From positions 7,016,001 to 7,080,000 of the forward strand of contig NC_053043.1 of assembly GCF_003473485.1 (NCBI RefSeq): a stretch of DNA of 64,000 nt, read 5' to 3'. Numbering within the stretch: the stretch's first letter is position 1; each line of letters opens with the position of its first letter. The notes under the pieces are model-generated. The model was given only the letters and a program-made list of their open reading frames with translations, did no database searches and was not told where the DNA came from. Source of the DNA: Medicago truncatula (taxonomy: Eukaryota; Streptophyta; Magnoliopsida; Fabales; Fabaceae). Positions 46,201 through 59,499 of this stretch are shown in pieces. A program made the translations under genes and the position numbers.

Positions 46201-47514
46201 GACTGAAGAGCTGGAGAATTGAGAGATGGAATGAATTCCTCCCTAATTCTTTTGCTCTTTCGTCTAGTAAGTTTTGGAACATTTTTCAGTGGATGAAAGG
46301 TATGAAATGGCATTTGTGGTCCCTTTTTGATTAATTTAAAGAAACCTCGCCATTGTCTTGTACCTCCCTCGGAATCAGAAGTGCTTGCCCTTGAACTTGG
46401 TGTATCAGATTCTTGACTTCTAGGTGAATACTCGGATTGGTCTCCGTTCTCAGTCTCTAAAACTGACAAGTCTAATAACATATATGGTACATTCATTCAA
46501 ACATTAGTACAGCAAATAAATAATTGAACTGTTTTCTTATTGAATTAGTGACGGAAAATTTGAGACGGAAAAAATGAAATCCGTCTCTAATTTGGTCGGT
46601 AATTCAACCTTCTTTTAGTAGAGATGGAATTAAAGAGTAAAGATAAAAGGATTGAAATTAATTATTACCAATATTAGAAAAAGAATCAGAAAATCCAGGT
46701 CGTGGTCGTCTGCCTCTGCTGTCTCTTAATAAATTGATACTCTCCTTTTTTTCTAATTTTTTTCTGTCTGGCTTGTGAACGTCATTTCTGCCAATATATC
46801 AATCTCCTTTGTCAGCACACACTAAATAATTAATGTGACACAATGTACATTGTCAAAATTTCCAATAAAATAACCCAGCATAATAATAGTAATAACATAG
46901 GAACAAGATAGGCCAAAAGTTTGGTATTACGGTGGGGTTGTTGAAATCACGTTGAGACACCATGATTTTGCAAACGCTAAACCCGGAAAACCTACGTGAT
47001 ATCAAACATATAAAACATCATTTATGTTGGAATACATTCATCTAAATATAAAAGTGAGTAAACAATAAATTCAAGATTGAAAATCAATTGTAGAGTCAAA
47101 AACACTAAATTCTAGCTCTAAATTCTACTCGAGAGGATATAAACGTGTCAAAATCAATTCTATGAATCTCGAAATGATTTTGTATTTTTCAAACGTGGAA
47201 CCGAAACCAAACATACACAAAGACATGTCCGAAACAAAATATATCAACACAAGTACACAACATCAATCAATACACATGTATAAAAATTAATGGTACATTA
47301 AGCAAAAAAAAGTCAACTTACTTGCATGTAAAATCAATATAGATTATTATTAAGGAAACATTACAGATATAATACCATATTAATTAATGAATGAGATGGA
47401 AATAACGTTGCATGCATGCATGCACGTATAAAGAAATGAACTCAAAATGTTTAAGAAAAGGTGGTATTACCTCGAGAAAGAAGGCTGTGGTGGTTCTCGT
47501 TGTTCATCGCTCAT
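43279..47514 (-). CDS. Class VI receptor-like cytoplasmic protein kinase, 9 exons, 493 aa
   Basis: Soluble Ser/Thr kinase of the RLCK VI group (Arabidopsis At5g18910; relatives bind ROP GTPases). Exons on the minus strand: 47514-47471, 46787-46669, 46471-46109, 45837-45586, 45274-45120, 44859-44780, 44675-44540, 44448-44299, 43461-43279. Frame is maintained over all junctions. The N-terminal 160 residues are Ser/Arg/Lys-rich with no signal peptide. Kinase motifs are the glycine loop GEGGYAEVY (180-188), VAIK with Lys201, HKDIKASN (294-301), SDFG (313-316), a PPE in place of APE, and a C-terminal tail with RTYSEEL. The catalytic-loop Arg is Lys (HKD); I recall HKD also in At5g18910, so it looks subgroup-specific. 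The last intron uses a GC donor. Intron 8 holds a hairpin repeat. The gene neighbours P4H as in Arabidopsis. Confidence 0.94.
43631..43799. mobile_element. Foldback MITE in the last intron of the RLCK gene
   Basis: An almost perfect hairpin of about 70-bp arms. GGATAGATAAGACTCTTGAG and GGAGGCAATCCTCACCTTA-type blocks on one arm pair with the other. The unpaired tip is around ACAAGCCAAGCCGGTTTTA. The ends read GGGAAAAATCC and GGATTTTTCCC. It is non-coding and resembles a very common legume dispersed repeat. Confidence 0.8.
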
Positions 47515-48240
47515 GATGGCGATGGAAAAAGGTAGGAGGAGACACCGAGAACCAAGAAGAACGAGAATGACGCGCACGGATAGAGTCAGCAAGAAGAGAG
47601 AGAGAGAAAGAGAGATGGAAGAAAGACATGAAAATGAAAGAAATGGTTGGCATCATTTCTCTGTCCCTACGTTCTTCTAACTTCTTACTACACACCCGAT
47701 TTTTTATCCTCAAATTTCGTTCAACTTTACAGGAATATGCTCATTGATTTTGTATATATTCCTATTACATATATTTTCTTAACAAAAAATATATAAAAAG
47801 CTTAATTTTTTTTTCTTTATATTTATGATACATAAATTTAATTTTTATGTATGGACAAGGCTTGTCAACTCACTTGTCCTTAAATATATGGAATCATTTC
47901 TTGTCAAAAATTAAAGGATAAATTCTTTTCCCTCCCTCCACATCTGATTCGAATAGTAAAATCCGAAAAAATATAGGGTTACGTTGGAGGATGTTTTCAG
48001 TTACACCTTTTAAATTATTTAATCTAAAATGTTGCAGGACGTGTAAGAAGCTAATAGGGTGGGATAAGAAATTGTCAAATTAAAGTTGACATCATGGTTA
48101 TAAGAACTTAGTTTCACGAGACTAAGTTGGTCCATGAACATAATTTTTACGAAGATATCACAGTTCATTTTAGATCCAGCGAACAGAGAACAGACAAGTA
48201 GTCGACGAGGAATGCAACACAACATCATCTAGAGTGCAAT
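47515..48240. other. 5' flank of the RLCK gene
   Basis: Immediately upstream of the kinase start, the coding (minus) strand is TC-rich (GA-rich on plus at 47593-47630), as in many plant 5' UTRs. No other feature is seen. Confidence 0.4.
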
Positions 48241-48259
48241 TGTTACGGTAATCATATGG

Positions 48260-49557
48260 TGTTGGGATTTCAAAAGGGTTTTTCAAAATTTTAATTCTCT
48301 TAGCGGAATAAATCTTGATGAACGAATATTAATTAATTAAATCATTAATCACAAATCAAAGCATTTTAAGGATTCATATGTTTATCTCTTGAAGCACAGA
48401 TCCTTTAAAGTCAAACTCTTAGAGTTAGTAATCACAAGCACTACTCGACGACAACACCTCTACTCAGTCCACACAAACATATTCTTCAATCACGGTCCTA
48501 CCTGCTTACGGATGAAGGCTTGGAGAAAGATGGACAGGTTTTATAGGGTTTCAGAAAACTAGGGCTTATGAATCATAAAATTTAGTTAAGTGTAATCTTG
48601 ATTTAGCATAAGAGTTCTATTTAATTTATAGTACCACTTGTGTGATATGCAAGTCTAGCAGACACTATTGGGCTTATGTAAGCCTTATAACTTATTCGAT
48701 GGCTTTGCTAACCAATTAGCTCAATATACTAATTGCACCCTCAAGTAATAAGTCTCACTTATACGTCTCACTTATGTGTCCTTTTGTGTGTGACCATGTA
48801 GGCTCTTGTAACTTTGACAATGATATTAAATTTTATTTTGAACAATAATATTAAATTTTATTGTTAATATTACATACAGAGAGCGGTATCTAGAAACACA
48901 TCACGACTACCTAAGTGACAAGAATGTCATATGATCTGACGAAACTTTTCCGTGATATCTTGTGTATAATTACTTTTTGGCCCTCATGTCTATATTGAAC
49001 ACAAGACATAGTGTGTCACCCTTGTCCAGTTCAATAGTGAGACTTTAGACATTTCCATTATTATGTAAGAGGGATAAATTCCATCTAGGTCACTCATGTC
49101 CCTCTGCATGATTTGTGTAATACCCATCAACCGACTTTATAGTCATCGTGTCATAGACAACGTTTAAACAGAAACAAAAGTACTCGACTCCTACATCTAG
49201 GGAACATAGTGATTTCAGGCCGAAGGGTGGAATACACCACTTATCACTATGAGAATAGTTTATGTCACTTACATAATTTTCTATGTAGCGTTCTTATGGA
49301 GGATCAATCCAATATAAATATTACTCCTGAGATTTATACCTATGTGAAGATACTTGATAAATCTTTATTTATAATCTGTGAGATATGATCATTAGTCTAC
49401 CCATATAATAATCTTTATGCCTTACTACTATCTTATTTCATAGGAAAACTTTTGACTAGGAAAACTTTAAGAATAATGTCTTTTAGTTTAACGAAGTATC
49501 ACGATCAATTAAGTCACACTTAATGTTCCATTAAACGGTTTGATTCCCATCTCTGGC
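48260..49557 (+). mobile_element. Possible LTR-like repeat
   Basis: The segment starts TGTTGGGATTTC and can be ended at CCATCTCTGGCA, giving a TG...CA unit of about 1.3 kb with no coding content. I could not find a target-site duplication, so this is only a suggestion from terminal bases and style. Confidence 0.25.
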
Positions 49558-49559
49558 AT

Positions 49560-50394
49560 TTTTAAAAATCTATTTAACTAAAAAGTCAGATTGAAAATTT
49601 TAACAAAAAAAAAATTATGGCTTACGAGGCAAGCTTAGTTAAGTAATTTTTTTTCATCTGGAAGTAAATATAAATAATAATTTTTTATTATTATTATTAT
49701 TTTAGATTTTGTATTTATATTAAATCATTTTTTTAGTTTGGACTTAAACTCTGGTCTTTATCTGTCACCAAAAAAAAAAAAAAAAAAAAAACTCTGGTCT
49801 TATAACTTATAACTTCTTAGATTCTTAAATTAAATGGTTGAACTACTAAATATTTAAAGGTATTATTAAAATGCTATAATTTAAACAAGATGTCGTGTAA
49901 AGTCAAGATTGTTTTAATCGTATTCATAGAGCTTACTTGTTAAATTTGGTCAATGATAGATTAATTTAGAGGTGATTTTATTTGGTCTAAATAAATTTTA
50001 TATGAGCACAACGTTAAAGAAATAGTTGTGTTCTCTTGTATTAATCATGTCCCTAGGCTTACTTCCTAAATTTAAAATAAAAAGAATATGAGTTTATTCA
50101 CTTATACATTGTCTAATTCTCACGTTTTCATCCAATGTGGGATTCCCTTACTCACATTTTAAGCACCAACACCAAGTAGTGAAAATCCCCTAAAAGGACA
50201 TTAAAGGTAACCTAATATTTATCAGAAAAAGTAATTCCCTTAATTCAAAGAATATATATTTTTCCACAAAATGATAATTAACATGTAGTAATTCGCAGTT
50301 GGGAAAAAGAAGCTGAAGTAGAGGAAATATCAGGCATTACAAGCTAGGAATCAATTTATTTATTATGTGATTAAACTTCATCAAGAATAATAAA
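49560..50394. other. Intergenic, no gene seen
   Basis: Poly(A) tracts (for example 49769-49790) and AT-rich DNA. No coding signal. Confidence 0.5.
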
Positions 50395-53071
50395 TTAATG
50401 GACATTGCGACTAATCAATCCTTCAAATATAGTATACAGATCTTTGTTTTCAGGCCCAAAGATCTCATCAGCTTTCTTTAATGTCTCCTGCAATTTCACA
50501 AACACAATAGAGGAAGGCAATTAAGTTAAATTCAGATACAAATGTTACCATAAAAAAAGGGAAAAGGAGATGCATGAGGGTTCACCTCTTTTGTTTGTTT
50601 GTGGGAATTCAGTTCCTTAACATTTGCTAAAAATGCACCAAACTGCTCATAAGACAAACGGCTCCTAATCATAACAAACATGGATAAATTATGAGTGAAG
50701 GATTCAAAAGTTAAGTATCAAACACAAAATTAAACAATTTTGCTACCACTACCAGATTGAAATGCTATACTTCTAAAATGTCATTTTAAATTGTAAATTG
50801 ATTGAATTACTTGTCAAAGCTGATAGGTTGATGAATAAAACCATGGATCTTAAGAAGTTCCTTTCAAGTTGTTTGTAAATTAATCTAATGAAATTATGAA
50901 GCTAGCGTAGTTGAGTAAGAACTTGATGCTTTTTGAAATCTTAGTATAAGCACTTGTGACTTGTGAGACTGTTTGATAGAACTTATGTAAATAGCTTATG
51001 GCATGTCCATAAGTCATTTTTAGCTTATTTTCATAAGCTCTCAAGCATAGCTTATGAAAACAACCTATAGCTTATATGAATATAATTTGACCTTATTTTA
51101 TCTTTTGTGTAGAAATAGGTTAAACATAAGTACTTATATGATTAAGTTGTTTATCTAAATAGGATCAAAATACCCTTAATTACCTGACTTGGCGAAAGAA
51201 CTCCTTTCCATCCACCCGAGTTCGTGCTGAGACAAGAAAAAAGAAAATATGTGAGTACATGATCATCAAGCATCCCTTCCTAATTAATTTATAAACATAA
51301 TCCATTAAGTAAAGCGATCCTAAAAGTGACCAAAATAAATAATGATTGAAAGTTAGGAACAATGAGGTTGAGGTAGCATGCAGAAACCTGTGCCAGAGCT
51401 AGACATTGAACCAGTAGAGGAAAACATTGAAGAAGTCCTGTCAATTTGAAGGGAAACCGCATGGCGCCTTGGAGACGCAGGTTTAGATGTTCTTGATGGT
51501 GATACAGATGCAGAAACGATAGGAGGTGAACCAGGAGGACTGATGCGAGGAGTCGTAGTTTGGGATGCTAACAAAATATTATGTGATGATGATGATGCTT
51601 GAGATCTTACAGGTCCAGGTCCAGGTCCAGCTACAATTTTGGAAAAGAAAAACAAAAGTAATGCAAGATTATCTATACCTGCATTAATTAGATGATTAAT
51701 GATATTTAGTACATACCATCTGATTGACGATCCTCTGCATAGGAATTTCCTGCATCAGAAGTATTGGTTTGCATTGAAGAAGGTCTAGGTGGCAATGAAG
51801 CATCTTCATCTGTAATAAATCAAAGGGTTTATATATTATATGTAATTAATTTGGAACATGAAAATCAATAAATATATGATGAAAGAGTTGAAAGTACCTC
51901 CAAGCTGAGATGTGGAAGTGGTACTTGACTGACTATGTAACATAGCTGCAATGTTGGGTGATACTGCTCCCTGCACCAAAACCATGTTATATGCCAAATC
52001 CTCTTGTTAACTATATTTGAATACATTCTTCAAAATAATGTGTAAACTGCCATTGATGCTCATTTTAAGACTGTCCCGGACAAAATTTGAACATTGTATA
52101 TTGACATTATAAACCTAAGTTAGCACCTCAAGTTTAATTAAGCAAAAAATTGAATATTAATAAAATGCTACAAAAACAGAGGTTATTACATTTTATTTCA
52201 TTCTATTTTTTAAAAGATAATTGAAAGAAAAAAAATGCTGTAATTATATTTTTCTATTTTTTTAAACTAATTCAGACATAAACAGAATAATGTGAGTACC
52301 TAGCAAGAATCCCACTGAAAAAAGTTCTAATGTCTCCATTTATTAAATGAATAAATACTAATATTCTCTTCCTCTATTTAAAAACATTAATTCAGACATA
52401 GTCATAAACAATATTAAAAAATGAAAAATACTAATAACAACTTACAGGTTTTTCTTCATCCTCTTGAAGTGATTGCATAAGTGCCTTTCTGAAAACCTCC
52501 AACTGCATATTCATATTAAAAATACATTATTACAAGAATTAATTTACCACTTTTACAAAAATGAAAATTGATAATTGACTAAGAAAACCAAATAGTTTGC
52601 ACCTTGGAGACATCTCTACTGAGCTTCCTCACTGTACTAGAAAGTGAAGCATTCTCCTTCAACAACTTCTCCTATAACAATTTCACAATCTCAACCAAAA
52701 CAAATTAAAATTTGAGAAAACAATAAAACCAAATAAAAATTTCAAGCAAATTGAACCGGGTTTAATTTAGATAACGGTTCAAGGGTTCAGACCTTATCTT
52801 GTTCAGCAAGTGCAAGCTTATCGGCGGCTTCAGAAAGAGCAGCGTGGAGAGGCTCTCCCTGAGCTTCCAGCTCCGCGATGAGCTCGTCTTTCTTGACGAG
52901 CTCATCACGTAGAGCAGAAACTTCTGATTGGAGCGTGTTGACACGTGTTGAAAGGGCAATGGAGGTGATTTTGCGAGCCACATCGAGTTGCTCGAAAGGA
53001 TCGGATGGTAGAACTTGCAGCAACTCCTCAGGAATATCGAGGTTCGAACCACTCAATTCCGCCACCAACAT
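50395..53071 (-). CDS. Coiled-coil protein of the At4g15545 family, 9 exons, 342 aa
   Basis: Plant-specific family of unsettled function; I recall Arabidopsis members described as NAI2-interacting ER-body proteins (NAIP), from memory. Exons on the minus strand: 53071-52793, 52671-52603, 52502-52446, 51970-51898, 51809-51717, 51630-51388, 51226-51184, 50664-50586, 50487-50395. All phases fit. The N-terminus has the family hallmark EELLQVLPSDPFEQLDVARK. A coiled coil follows (about 42-130). The middle (about 150-270) is Ser/Pro/Thr-rich, with TTTPRISPPGSPP and SPRRHAVS. The conserved C-terminal domain is TRVDGKEFFRQVRSRLSYEQ through to IFGPENKDLY and GLISRN. No signal peptide or membrane span is present. 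The length agrees with the family (about 330-350). A small Gly-Pro repeat (GPGPGP) follows the exon 6 acceptor. Confidence 0.93.
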
Positions 53072-56000
53072 GTTCTTCTCTCTTTTTTCTACTTTCTTTT
53101 AATTGTAGTTATTATATTTTATTTCAAATAGTTATGATTTTATTCATAGTTTGGAGAGGAATGCAGAAGCATTGGAACGTGATAAGACAATGGAAGAATT
53201 TATCCCTACATCTATCTTTTTTGTTTTATGCAATTACATATTGCCAAAATATGTGGCTGCATAAGGTTTAAGAGAGGATAGGAATTGGAGCAAAGACAAA
53301 ATAACATTAACGGCCATTGGCTCTACATGTGGTACGGTACAATTATTCTAGAGCAGTTTCAATTTGGTGCAGTGTTGAATCTAATACACACAATCATACT
53401 AACTAATTTAACTACTAACAAACTAACGGATTAATTAGTTAGTTACAACGGTTACAACACATTACTTGAATTACAAGCTAACTTAACTAACACTTTACCT
53501 TAATTCAAGTACTTGAGGAACACAATTACCTTGCAACTAAGATCTTTAAAACCATATGGTCTTAAAGATTTCGTCATTATTTTAGATGTTTGCACTCAAA
53601 TGGGAAAATTGATAAGCATGAGCTTATTCTTGTTAACTTGATCTATGTTTGGATGAGGTAATTAGAAATTTTGTAAGAATTTAGAATTCTAGGCATTTCA
53701 AATCATTTCTAAAAAAATTTGTTCGGATAAAGTAATAAAAAAATTCATCATTATCAATTGTTGGACTACTTATATAAATTTTAATTTTTTGTGTCAAACT
53801 TGAAAATTGAAAATAGGGGCCAATATGTAAATTTTGAGGGGTTAGATTGTAATTGTTTGTTGTGTGAGTTTGGATATAAAGATCACATATTCTTAACTTA
53901 GATTCTCTTATTGTGATTCAGAAGCCTCCTGCTAGTTTATCCTCCATTTTCCTAGCTAATGCTCTTGGTTTGTGTCCTTTGTTAAGATGTAGCCATCTTT
54001 TTCTTCTTGTCTTTTTTCTTTTGTACCCAAAAAAAAGTATACTCGAATCTTTGTTTATTTGACAAGCTAAGTACTTAATCTAATTACTTAGTTTTTGTTT
54101 TGTTTTAGTACTTTTTTCTTTCAAAATATTGTTTCTTTTATCGTTCTCACTGTGTCATTTTTGTCGAGGTCACCATTAGGTTCACTTTTTAAAATATTTT
54201 ATACTTTCAAATTTTAATTTGTAGAATAATTCATTAAAAAATTGATGCATTTTTTCCTTAAAATAAATTTAAACTTATTTAAAAAAGAGTTCCTGATGAA
54301 GAACAAAAAAAAGACCAGGTAGGTCTACTTCATGTAATGCATAATAGTTTTTTTTTTTTTTCCTTTTCATATACATATATATAAAAGAAGTCAAACATGA
54401 TAGCTTACTTGCTTATACGATTCATAGACGACCTGCACTGCATGTTTATTTTTTAATTTGTAAGTGTGTGCTCATTATATATATAGGAGGATGTTTCCAC
54501 AGACCCTTCAAATGTAAACTAAGATTAGTCTTATTCTGTGTGTTTCTAAACTGTACAAGAAAAATGAGACCAATCGAACAAAGAGAAAGAAAGCTTATTC
54601 TCTCCATGAACTATATGATGGCTTCTGACCCTACAACTTATCAAAAGTATACTTGATTTGTTTTTTATTTACAATAACTATATTTTAAGCTGCCATTGCT
54701 TTTTTTATTTATTATTTTTCTAGTGGAAATTATTGAAACAAGCAAGTGACTAGGAGCATAGAATAATATCTATTCATTGAAATGATCTTCAAGTGAAAAC
54801 CAGTCCATGCATGATAAATTAAGGTCTTGGAGTTGGGTCTACTAAGAATTATTGAATATCTTTTTATAGGTAGATCAAAGAATGGAAAGAAATAAAATAC
54901 TTTTTTTTTTTGAGGGAAAAATACATATTTTCTTTTTAGATTTTAATAAAATTTAAATTCATTAAATTTTCAATCTCATAAACTATTCTATTTTATTTTT
55001 AAATTACTTCAAATATAAAATAAAATAAAACTAATATACTAACATCTAACATTGTCTTATAAATATCTAATGACTACATTATATATAGGGACTAATAGTA
55101 TTTTACAATATCATAATGACTAATAATACTTTTACAACTATTTTTATAATAACTTTTGAAAAATATTTTTTCTCAGTTTTATTTTGTTTTATAAAAATCA
55201 GTACATTATATATAGGGACCGATATTCGAACCACATACACCCTACTTAATCATTTTAAGAAGTGGAATTTTAGTCATTAGACTATTTGATCAAATAATCA
55301 ATAGAAAAAAAGATAATAAGAACAAAATAAAACCATGTGAAAAAGAATTATCTCAAAAGTTATAATAAAATAGTTATAGAAATATTATTTCTTTTATCCA
55401 ATTGATTGGTGCTTAATTATGATTCTTAGCTGGGCAACTTGACATATCATATATAACTAGTGGACGATTCCTTCAAACATTGAACTTGACACCCACAAAG
55501 GTGGGGGAATGAAAGTGTCAATTTCAACCCTTACTTGTTAATGCATGGTGGTTATCTTCTTTTGATCACCCATTATAAAGTAAGATTGTATTTGATTTTA
55601 TGTGTTATTTTATGTAATTAAATACTAATACAAGACGTTGTTTTAGAGGAATACAAGACATGTTGGTGGAGTATAGATCATAGTTAGGTGATAAGGAGAC
55701 CACGGGCTTGAGGTGTGCACTTTCAATACTAGATAAAAATGAAACATTTAGCGTTGATGATTAAGTTTGCAAGAACAACGCCATGTGAGCGCAAAACTAT
55801 TTTGCCTTGGTAGTGCAAATGATTGTTGAGGTTATGATGTCAATTTTTTATAATGATCTTTTTTTTTTTTTAGAGAGAATTTTTCATAATTAAGGATGAT
55901 ACTACATGTTTTAAGTTTATAAAATAATGATAACATTATGATTCACTTATTTTTAAATTAATGATTTTTTTACGGAATTTAATGTTCTCAAACATTAATT

Positions 56001-56220
56001 TAATATAAGATACCATGTTGATTTTTTTCTACTAGCTTAAAACAGTTTTAAAATATTAAGTTTAATTATAATTTGGGTCTTCTATTTTATCAAACTCATG
56101 AAGATAGTCCTTTTTTTTTAATGAATTTTTTGTCGCTCTATTTTAACATTTGTTGCAATTTTGATTTCAAACCAAAATGTATCCCTGCAAATCGTAATTT
56201 TTTACAATAAAAAGTGAATC
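53072..56220. other. Gene-free stretch
   Basis: It holds the upstream flank of the At4g15545-like gene, a TTAGTTAG-rich LTR-like patch at about 53370-53520, poly(T) runs and a SINE-like TATTCGAACCACATACACCC fragment near 55215. No reading frame is convincing. Confidence 0.5.
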
Positions 56221-56229
56221 TAAAAATAA

Positions 56230-56415
56230 AGAGGAGTGTTATTTAAACAACCATTTGGTTGACAACTTTTAGGACAACCATAATTTATAAAGAAAAAATT
56301 GGTATTTGCACGAAAACCAAAGCAATAGAGAGATAAAGTAAAAAGTAATGTGAGTATGAGAGAGAAAGTTGTCACAAAAGTTGTCATAAAATGGATGTTC
56401 AAATATCATTTCTCA
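56230..56415. mobile_element. MITE, 'GTTGTCACAAA' family
   Basis: The left end GAGTGTTATTTAAACAACCA pairs with the right end, whose complement is GAGAAATGATATTTGAACAT. Internal GTTGTCACAAAAGTTGTCA and TTGACAACTTTTAGGACAAC are also complementary. It lies about 10 bp from the next MITE. Confidence 0.7.
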
Positions 56416-56424
56416 AAAACAAAA

Positions 56425-56609
56425 GGGTTTTGCTAACCATTGTCCTCAGGGCAATGGTTAAGGAAGCCAAAAGTAGCATGTTTGCATTGGTTTCAACAAC
56501 ATTTTGACTTTTAAAAAGTTAAATTTATCATTTTTCACCATTTTCCAATACTATATTTCTATTTTTATCTCCTTATCCATTGCCCCAGAAGCAATGATTA
56601 GCATTCTCC
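56425..56609. mobile_element. MITE, 'GTTAACCGGTGCC' family, with 10-bp target duplication
   Basis: The ends are GGGTTTTGCTAACCATTG and (complement) GGAGAATGCTAATCATTG. Direct AAAAACAAAA copies flank it (56415-56424 and 56610-56619). It is 185 bp long and the most diverged of the three family copies in the window. The duplication length points to a Mutator-like origin. Confidence 0.75.
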
Positions 56610-56619
56610 AAAAACAAAA

Positions 56620-58192
56620 TATTACTTTTGAGACCAAAATTTACACTTTTAGAGGCAAAGAACAATTCATGATTAATGGGTCTTAAATCCTACTGTGTTA
56701 CATCGATATCTCTATTTCTACACTTAATGCTTTTCAGACGTGCAATTCAAAATTAATCTTTCGATTTAGGAGTGATAGACATAGAGTTACTTTGTAAGGG
56801 GCATGGGCAAAGACATTTATAGATTCTAGTTGCAAGACATTGGATTAGGTTACAATCACACACGTCGGAGCATAATACCACTCTATTAGCTAATTGAGCG
56901 AGACATTAAAGGTTAGAGAATAATGAAACATAGGTGCCATTTAGCTTGGACCTATGAAGTTTTGGTCTAAGATGGACCATTTTTTTTTTAACCTTTAGAT
57001 TGAATCAACAACCAATTCTTATCATGGTCCATCCAGACCGAATACAACCCATCAATACATAATAAATGTAAATGACATAAAAGAACATTTGTAATTCATA
57101 ATAAAATGTAAATCAATTAATATTTAAGATATTTAATAATTTAAATTAATCAATTTAATATATATTTTACATATTAATAAATTAGTTTTTTAATTTTTTG
57201 GTCAAAATACTTAATTAATTTCTTTTGATTAAATTATATTTTTAATTTAATTTCAATTAAATAAATTATTTTCAGTTTTTTTTTATAATATTTTAGTTTT
57301 AAAATTTATTTTACGTGTATCGGATTTTTTTCATTAATATTTAAGTATACAATTTTATTTTAAAAACAAAACAAAAAATAAGAAACCCATAAGACTAAAA
57401 ACAAAAATATTAAAGAAAGAACAACAACAACAATTCAAAAAGAAGTTATTTAATAACATAAGCAACAACAACTAGATTTTTTTTCGTAAAAAAAAAAAAC
57501 AATTGAATACTTATTTAATTCATGTTACTTATTTTTTTTAAGAAATTTAATTCATCTCCCTTCGAAACAAAATAAATTAATTCATATATTACTTAAAAAC
57601 TCGATCAATACAAACTGCCGTAAGAAAAAGATTACTTGTATTGCTAAATGAAAAAAAAATATGTGACAAAAAAAAAAGTAAAGAGATTAAATAGAGATAT
57701 AGAGAAGATGGGTGAAATTTGGTGTTTATAGACCATAATAAAATTTGGTAGATTCATATAATCTAATGGTACAAAAAATTGGTCCATCATAGACCAATAT
57801 TTTCATATGTTCATTTATACTTCACCTGAAACATAATCCAACACAACTTATTAATTCATAGGTTCAACCACTACCAACCATCTATGTATAACCACCACTT
57901 TCAACGATCAAAATAGCTAAATAATTCATTAATCAAGTCCATGTAAATCAATAATTATAAATCTTTGATACTACTAAACTTCAACATATCACTTATCTTG
58001 ATAATTCTCTGGGACTTTAGTGATAAAAGAGCTTGGTATTTTTGTCACCATTTCTTAACTAGGAAACTTTGCCTCTTTGGTTCCACCGGCCTTCCTCACA
58101 TTCCTCACATTACAACACATTAGTTTAGTTTGATTAATGATTTTTTTGTCAACCTTTCGATTTCTAGAAGAAAAAAAAAGGTCCTATTAAGG
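56620..58192. other. Gene-free stretch
   Basis: Very AT-rich (57060-57680 especially). A loose inverted relationship exists between 56950-57010 (GGTCTAAGATGGACCAT) and 57775-57815 (TTGGTCCATCATAGACCAA). It could mark the ends of an old element of about 0.9 kb, but this is too degenerate to define. Confidence 0.45.
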
Positions 58193-58330
58193 TCTTTTTG
58201 TTTTGTCAAGTAGCTTAAAGGCTGAAACTCACACATTTTACATGTAAAGAAGTGGAGTGTTTGAGGTTCGAACCCTAACTCCTGCATATATTATGCATTG
58301 TCCCTACCAACTAACCTAAACACATGGGAA
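58193..58330 (+). mobile_element. tRNA-related SINE fragment
   Basis: GTCAAGTAGCTTAAAGGCTG, a GAGGTTCGAACCC box B-like motif and CTCCTGCATATATTATGCA, in the same order as at 30345-30535. Confidence 0.5.
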
Positions 58331-58469
58331 CAAAGGATCCTGGTAATGATATATTTTTTTTTATGTATAATAAAAGATAACAATAAATTTATTATTTACT
58401 TCATTTTTTAAACAAAAGTTAAATGAGTTGAACTTCGAAAGCTCACCAAACCAATACAGACCCCAAGAC

Positions 58470-58471
58470 TT

Positions 58472-58513
<42 letters not shown>
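58470..58513. repeat. (AT)n microsatellite
   Basis: About 21 uninterrupted AT units. Confidence 0.95.
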
Positions 58514-58514
<1 letters not shown>

Positions 58515-59492
58515 AAAAGATCATCACATTGGTAACAAGAGTTGATCTCACAAACTTGCGTATTAGTCAACTTCTAATAAATTTAGTGACAACTTTATTT
58601 ACTCATTAAATCTTCAAATTATTTCCCTAAAAAAAGTCTTCAAATTAATGATTTCTTTTAATTTTTTATGGAATATAATGTTTTCAAATATAGATTTTAT
58701 ATAAAAAGTCATTCAATTATTTGTATTTTAAAAGAGTTTTAAAATATTATCAAAAAAGGAGTTTAAAAATATAAAATTGCACATCTATACATAGAAATCT
58801 TTTTCATTTATTTTTGACCCATGACATTAGAAATAACCGATCAAAAGAAAAGGTAAACATAAAAATCTTGTGTCCTAAAGACGTACTATAATGGTAAAAA
58901 AAAAAAGAGTAAGTTAACTTTGACTGAAGGAGAGTATAGACTATAGCATAGAGTCATATACACGGTTGCCGGATGGAAATTTCGTTCTTTAAACAAAGCC
59001 ATTGCTGGCTAGCAGCCACAAATTTCGCAATATCAATTGAGCATGGTAACGAAAATTTGATATCCCCGTCTGAACGAACCTACTTAAAATATAGTAGAGG
59101 TAGGTATTCCTCTACATTTTCCAATCAAACAATAAATATATTAATTGAAAATGCTAAAATAAAAGTAATTTGGCAACATCAAGTGGACCCCAATGAACCC
59201 AAATAATTTCCTAGAAAGAAGGTAATTGAAAAAGACAACTAACCCCAACTACACGGCACCGTTAAACTTACCTCACCCTCGGTTGTCAAATAAACGTCCA
59301 CCGTTATTCTAGGGTCCCACGTTAAACATAAACTTCAAAAATGAAAGACTTGGTCTGGTCAGCAAACACCATCTCTCTGTTTTGTCCAAAACATCTCTCT
59401 CCTCTTTTTCTCTCTCTTCACGCGTTGGGAAAGTCGGTAGGAAAAAACAATAAACCAATTACCCACCCACCTTTCTCTCTTTCCTCTTTTCC

Positions 59493-59499
59493 TATATAT
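59493..59499 (+). promoter_or_regulatory. Probable TATA box of the PNRC-like gene
   Basis: TATATAT in a CT-rich context, about 225 bp before the ATG at 59719. CT-rich leader sequence follows, as is common for plant 5' UTRs. No transcription start is known. Confidence 0.45.

Noticed and set aside
46545..46625. CACTA-like terminal motif (GACGGAAAATTTGAGACGG and CCGTCTC) in RLCK intron 2
   Set aside because: Only a short fragment with no partner terminus or 3-bp duplication. Too little to call.
53370..53520. LTR-like patch rich in TTAGTTAG/AACTAACT
   Set aside because: It resembles the 19348-19667 LTR in style, but I could not define ends or a target duplication, so it is not listed as an element.
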